From Selaginella moellendorffii (lineage: Eukaryota; Streptophyta; Lycopodiopsida; Selaginellales; Selaginellaceae): a DNA stretch of 64,000 nt. Below, piece after piece: positions 60,797 to 64,000 of the stretch. The notes under the pieces were generated by a model, which was not told the DNA's origin, did no database searches, and was given only the letters and a program-made list of their open reading frames with translations. Each line of letters opens with the position of its first letter. Position 1 is the stretch's first letter. The stretch is from the NCBI RefSeq assembly GCF_000143415.4, contig NW_003314269.1:2783060-2847059 (forward strand), written 5' to 3'. A program made the translations under genes and the position numbers.

Positions 60797-61089
60797 TCTA
60801 CTAAATTAAATGTGTCTGACACATTTTAACAGCTTTAAGAAATTCATGTGGAAATTTGGAATTTTATATAATAGGCCAAGTATTCATTTCTAAATAAGAA
60901 GAAGAACAAGAATAAAAGAACCTCTATTATTTATTTTAAAATAATGAAAGAATAAAATTGCTGTGCATTGTGTTGTAGCAACGCTTGGCTTGCTTTTGTT
61001 TTTAAATATTTTTTATTACGATATATAATTTGTTATGATCTGTCCAATATGCAATTCCTGCTTTTGTATATATTATATCTTTTATCCAT
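60797..61089. other. AT-rich spacer
   Basis: The CVNH promoter side gives way to very AT-rich sequence running into the transposon remnant. No gene is seen. Confidence 0.4.
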
Positions 61090-62495
61090 ATATGATCTAT
61101 TATTTATTATTACGTGTATTGTGTTTTATTATTTATATGTATCCTTCTTTCTCCATTATTATTTGAAGTGGTTTTGCTTCTTCTTTTTGGTAGTCAATAT
61201 TAAAATCTTCTGTAATTATTACTGGTTTTTTATATATATTTTCTGTATATATTTTTGTAGTTGTTTTATGAATATTTGTATATTTGTTCCAGGTTTTCTA
61301 TGTAAATTTATTATCTGTAATTTTTAATTTTTTTTTCTAGTGATATATATGACATTGCCATTGTTTCTGTTTTAAAATGTTCCACTATTTCTGATTTGTA
61401 GTCATTTGTATGCAATATTGCTATATGTGGGGGTTGTTCATGTATATATGATTTATATTTAATAAAATATAAATCCTCATGTTTTTGGGTTCTTACTTCT
61501 TGCATACATATTATATCGGATGTTAATAAATGTGAATCACTCTTTATATCTTCTTGATGTGCAGTAATAGATCTTGTATTTAGAATTTGTATAACTATTT
61601 GGTTAGCTATTTTTTCTTTTTGTAAATCTATTAAATCAATTTGCCATGGTGCTTCTGCTGTCATTCTTATTATTTCCTTAACTGCATCTTTATTGATTTT
61701 AATATGTTTATGTTCATTTGATCTATATAAATGTCTACCTTTTAGTGTTTATGCTCTTGATAATGCTGTATATGCTTGTTCTGGATATTTTATTTTATAT
61801 GGGTCATATCTTAATTGCATGACTGTTGATCCTTGTGTTCTATGTATTGTTCTTCTTGCACATGGTTGTACTGGAAATTGGGTTCTACTTATAACATAAT
61901 TTTTATTTTTAGTAATATTTATTATTCTTGTTAGTTTTTTTATTGGTGTCCAGTTTTTTCATTATTTTGCTTTATTATTATGTTTTCTTTAGCTCTTGAT
62001 TTTTCACCTGTTTTTATATTTGGGAATTCTATCCACATTATTTGTTCTTGTTCAATCTGGGTTACATCTTGTAATACTCCATCTGCTCCATTTATTAATC
62101 CATCTTCTGTTGCTATATTTTGTGTTATTTCAATTGCCATTTTCTTTTAAAATGTAATATTTTATGTACTCCTTGTGTTTTTCTTGTGTCATCTGGCAGT
62201 GTGAAATATATAGGACAGGAATTTCCATATTTGTCTTGTGCTTCTATAATTATATCTTTACCTTGTATGTGTTGTATTATTTTTCATTATGTTCTTTTAC
62301 TTGTTCATTAGTTGCAAATATAGAATAATATTTTGTGTTATATGTATCTGTGGTGACTTGTTATTATAGCTTCTTATCTGTTTGTTCTCCTATTTTTATT
62401 TTATTTAAATCTTTTATAAAGATTATATAATCTTTTTGCCTCATTATTTCAGTAAGTTCATAGATTTTAAAATTATTTTTCCATGGGTGGTGTCT
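61090..62495 (-). mobile_element. Decayed Helentron/Helitron-type element: Pif1-like helicase end plus AP-endonuclease-like domain
   Basis: Reading the minus strand from 62495 downward, the helicase C-terminal half appears in order. WKNNFKIYELTEIMRQKD comes first, then IFATNEQVKEHNEK, IIIEAQDKYGN, LPDDTRKTQGVHKILHF, then ITQNIATEDGLINGADGVLQ. RTQFPVQPCARRTIHRTQGS and QAYTALSRA (the last helicase motif) follow. After a linker (MTAEAPWQIDLIDL), an endonuclease/exonuclease/phosphatase-like domain starts: ILNTRSITAHQEDIKSD, DIICMQEVRTQ, then EDFNIDYQKEEAKPLQ and DHIWIKDIIYT. Frames change at several points (for example near 61968) and in-frame stops occur (near 61750), so it is inactive. A Pif1-type helicase joined to this endonuclease domain is the hallmark of Helentron-type rolling-circle transposons. 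The Rep part and ends were not found. It is extremely AT-rich. Confidence 0.8.
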
Positions 62496-64000
62496 TTAGA
62501 AGTGAGGCCACGGTGCATTTCTATAAACTTCATTGAGCCTCTGAATTTTGTTTGAATCAACTAGTAGCAAAAATAAAGTACTTCCAAGTGTTGCTAAATC
62601 ACCTGATACACTCATGCTTTTCATAATATTAAAAAATAAAAACTTTGGCATGTATCCAGCATATAAATCTGGTACAATATGATGATACTGCTCTTCACGC
62701 TCTAGATGCATATAGAGCTGTGAAAAATATCTTAGAAATAGAAAATTAAATAGGAAAAAACATTACCATAGTTACGTCCAAAGGATTATAAGAAAAAACA
62801 ATCTTTATTTTAGGAAAAACACCAATGTTGATTATAACAGCATGTATAGCTTGTGGATAAACTCTAGTAGCCATTAAAGATGAAGTTGGCTTTAGTTGGC
62901 AGTAATCTTAGTTTAACATCAAAATCATTTATAATTTGAATGATAGAAGAATCTGTAATATAATAAACTTTTTCTGAACTTCCATGGTGGTAAATTAGGT
63001 TTTTCTGTCATTCAATCCATTTGAAGTGAGAGAATTACAATCTTGTTAATTTTTTTTTAAATTACAAATCTTGTAAGTGAGAAACATTTGCCAACCATAA
63101 ATTTATTATATAATCACACACACATAGATGAATCGCTATATACAGTTAAAGTTTGCAAGCCATGCATATCTATACAATCCATTATATAAATTAAGTATTT
63201 TGCACTTCATAGAGTGTTCTGTGCAAGATGAACTATATAAGTTCCATACCTAGGCGAAAAGTAAATCAAAACTACAGAAAAAAAAGGATTTCAAAACCAT
63301 ACATAGATAAAATCTTCAACTCAAGAATCTTGGTTGAATTTACTTTTTCAAAGTTAAGTGATGCAATAGTGGCTTTTAGGATGGTCAACTTTGTCTTTGC
63401 TTGTGAAACTACAAAACCAAAAAGAAATAAATCAAGAAATACTAAAGAATAAAGAGAAAAACCAAACCTTCATAATAATTTGTTTCTGTTGACATATCCT
63501 CAAGGGGTGACGACTGAACAACATCCATAGCACAATCAAAATTTGACATATCTATATGATTGATTAAACAGAATTACCTTTAGTTAATTTTATTAGTAAA
63601 AAGAGCCAAAAATAAACTAGACTTCACTTAAACAAAAAAAACTTTGAGCTAAAAATAAAATCCATCAATTAGGGTTAGGGTAGATAATATACCAATTCCA
63701 CATGGGACAAACCTTTTCAACCTTTTCATGCACTAACTCTCCTTGTTGTAAACATCCTTGCTAGATACTTCTCATCATCGTCCAAGCTAAAGCTAGAAGC
63801 AACTTGACTCCACTCCTCGGCTGCTACAATCTCCCTCCATCTGTTGCTTTAAAAAAGAGGAAGGAATAGGAATAGAAAGATTGTCATTTGCGTGGACTCA
63901 TGCATCTAAGTCAAAGCCCAATGTTTATGTCATGGTTTCCTCCAAAACTCAAGGTTTGGTCACTGTCCATAAATCGAGCCTCAATTTGCTCTTCCCAATG
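62496..64000. other. AT-rich terminal region, no supported gene
   Basis: Short ORFs only. The longest, at 62496-62711 (-), is not recognisable and may lie just outside the transposon. A small telomere-like motif (TTAGGGTTAGGGT) occurs near 63669-63681 but is not repeated. The window ends without a clear gene. Confidence 0.45.

Noticed and set aside
63665-63685. Telomere-like TTAGGGTTAGGGT motif
   Set aside because: Only two units with no array, so it is not evidence of a chromosome end.

Overview
This is a window of land-plant nuclear DNA, most likely from a lycophyte such as Selaginella. The real genes are compact and multi-exon with very short introns (about 45-70 bp). They include plant-specific families: a prenylated heavy-metal-binding protein (HIPP), the DWARF1 sterol reductase, GDP-L-galactose phosphorylase with its upstream ORF, an LTP-like 8-cysteine protein and a plastid pseudokinase. 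A P4-ATPase, a kinesin-8, a CFIm68-like splicing/3'-end factor and imidazoleglycerol-phosphate dehydratase complete the housekeeping set. The species is inferred from gene style, not proven.

Layout. 0-7.8 kb is ordinary genic DNA: HIPP (-), LMBR1-like membrane protein (-) and a conserved plant protein of unknown role (+), the last two divergent from one short promoter. 7.8-24 kb is accessory DNA. It holds two direct copies of an intronless APH-fold (fungal-type aminoglycoside-phosphotransferase-like) gene, the second frameshifted. Each copy is flanked by a 1.3 kb segment that is inverted and apparently circularly permuted between the two sites. After 6 kb of AT-rich DNA with no recognisable gene comes an intronless, GC-rich 703-residue Crinkler-type P-loop NTPase with a nuclease-like C-terminus. 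A broken copy of its C-terminus lies in inverted orientation just upstream. 24.8-36 kb carries kinesin-8 (+), a decayed lectin copy, an AT-rich gene desert, a coiled-coil protein (-) and DWF1 (+).

36-61 kb is gene-dense and unusually rich in carbohydrate-active and carbohydrate-binding proteins. It has three GH1 beta-glucosidases in mixed orientation, a bulb-type lectin with an unfamiliar N-terminal domain, a hevein-domain membrane protein plus its decayed copy, and a cyanovirin-N-homology lectin. Between them lie HISN5, the LTP-like protein, a possible axonemal protein, the plastid pseudokinase, CFIm68, GGP (VTC2-type) and the P4-ATPase. GGP and the P4-ATPase converge with only 8 bp between stop codons. 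The last 3 kb is very AT-rich and contains a decayed Helentron-type transposon (Pif1-like helicase joined to an AP-endonuclease-like domain).

The strongest candidates for follow-up are the Crinkler-type gene and its fragment, the APH-like duplication with altered catalytic residues, the non-AUG upstream ORF of GGP, the Helentron remnant, and the lectin family with the unnamed N-terminal domain. Exon limits were read by eye from GT/AG signals and frame continuity. No database search or transcript data was available.
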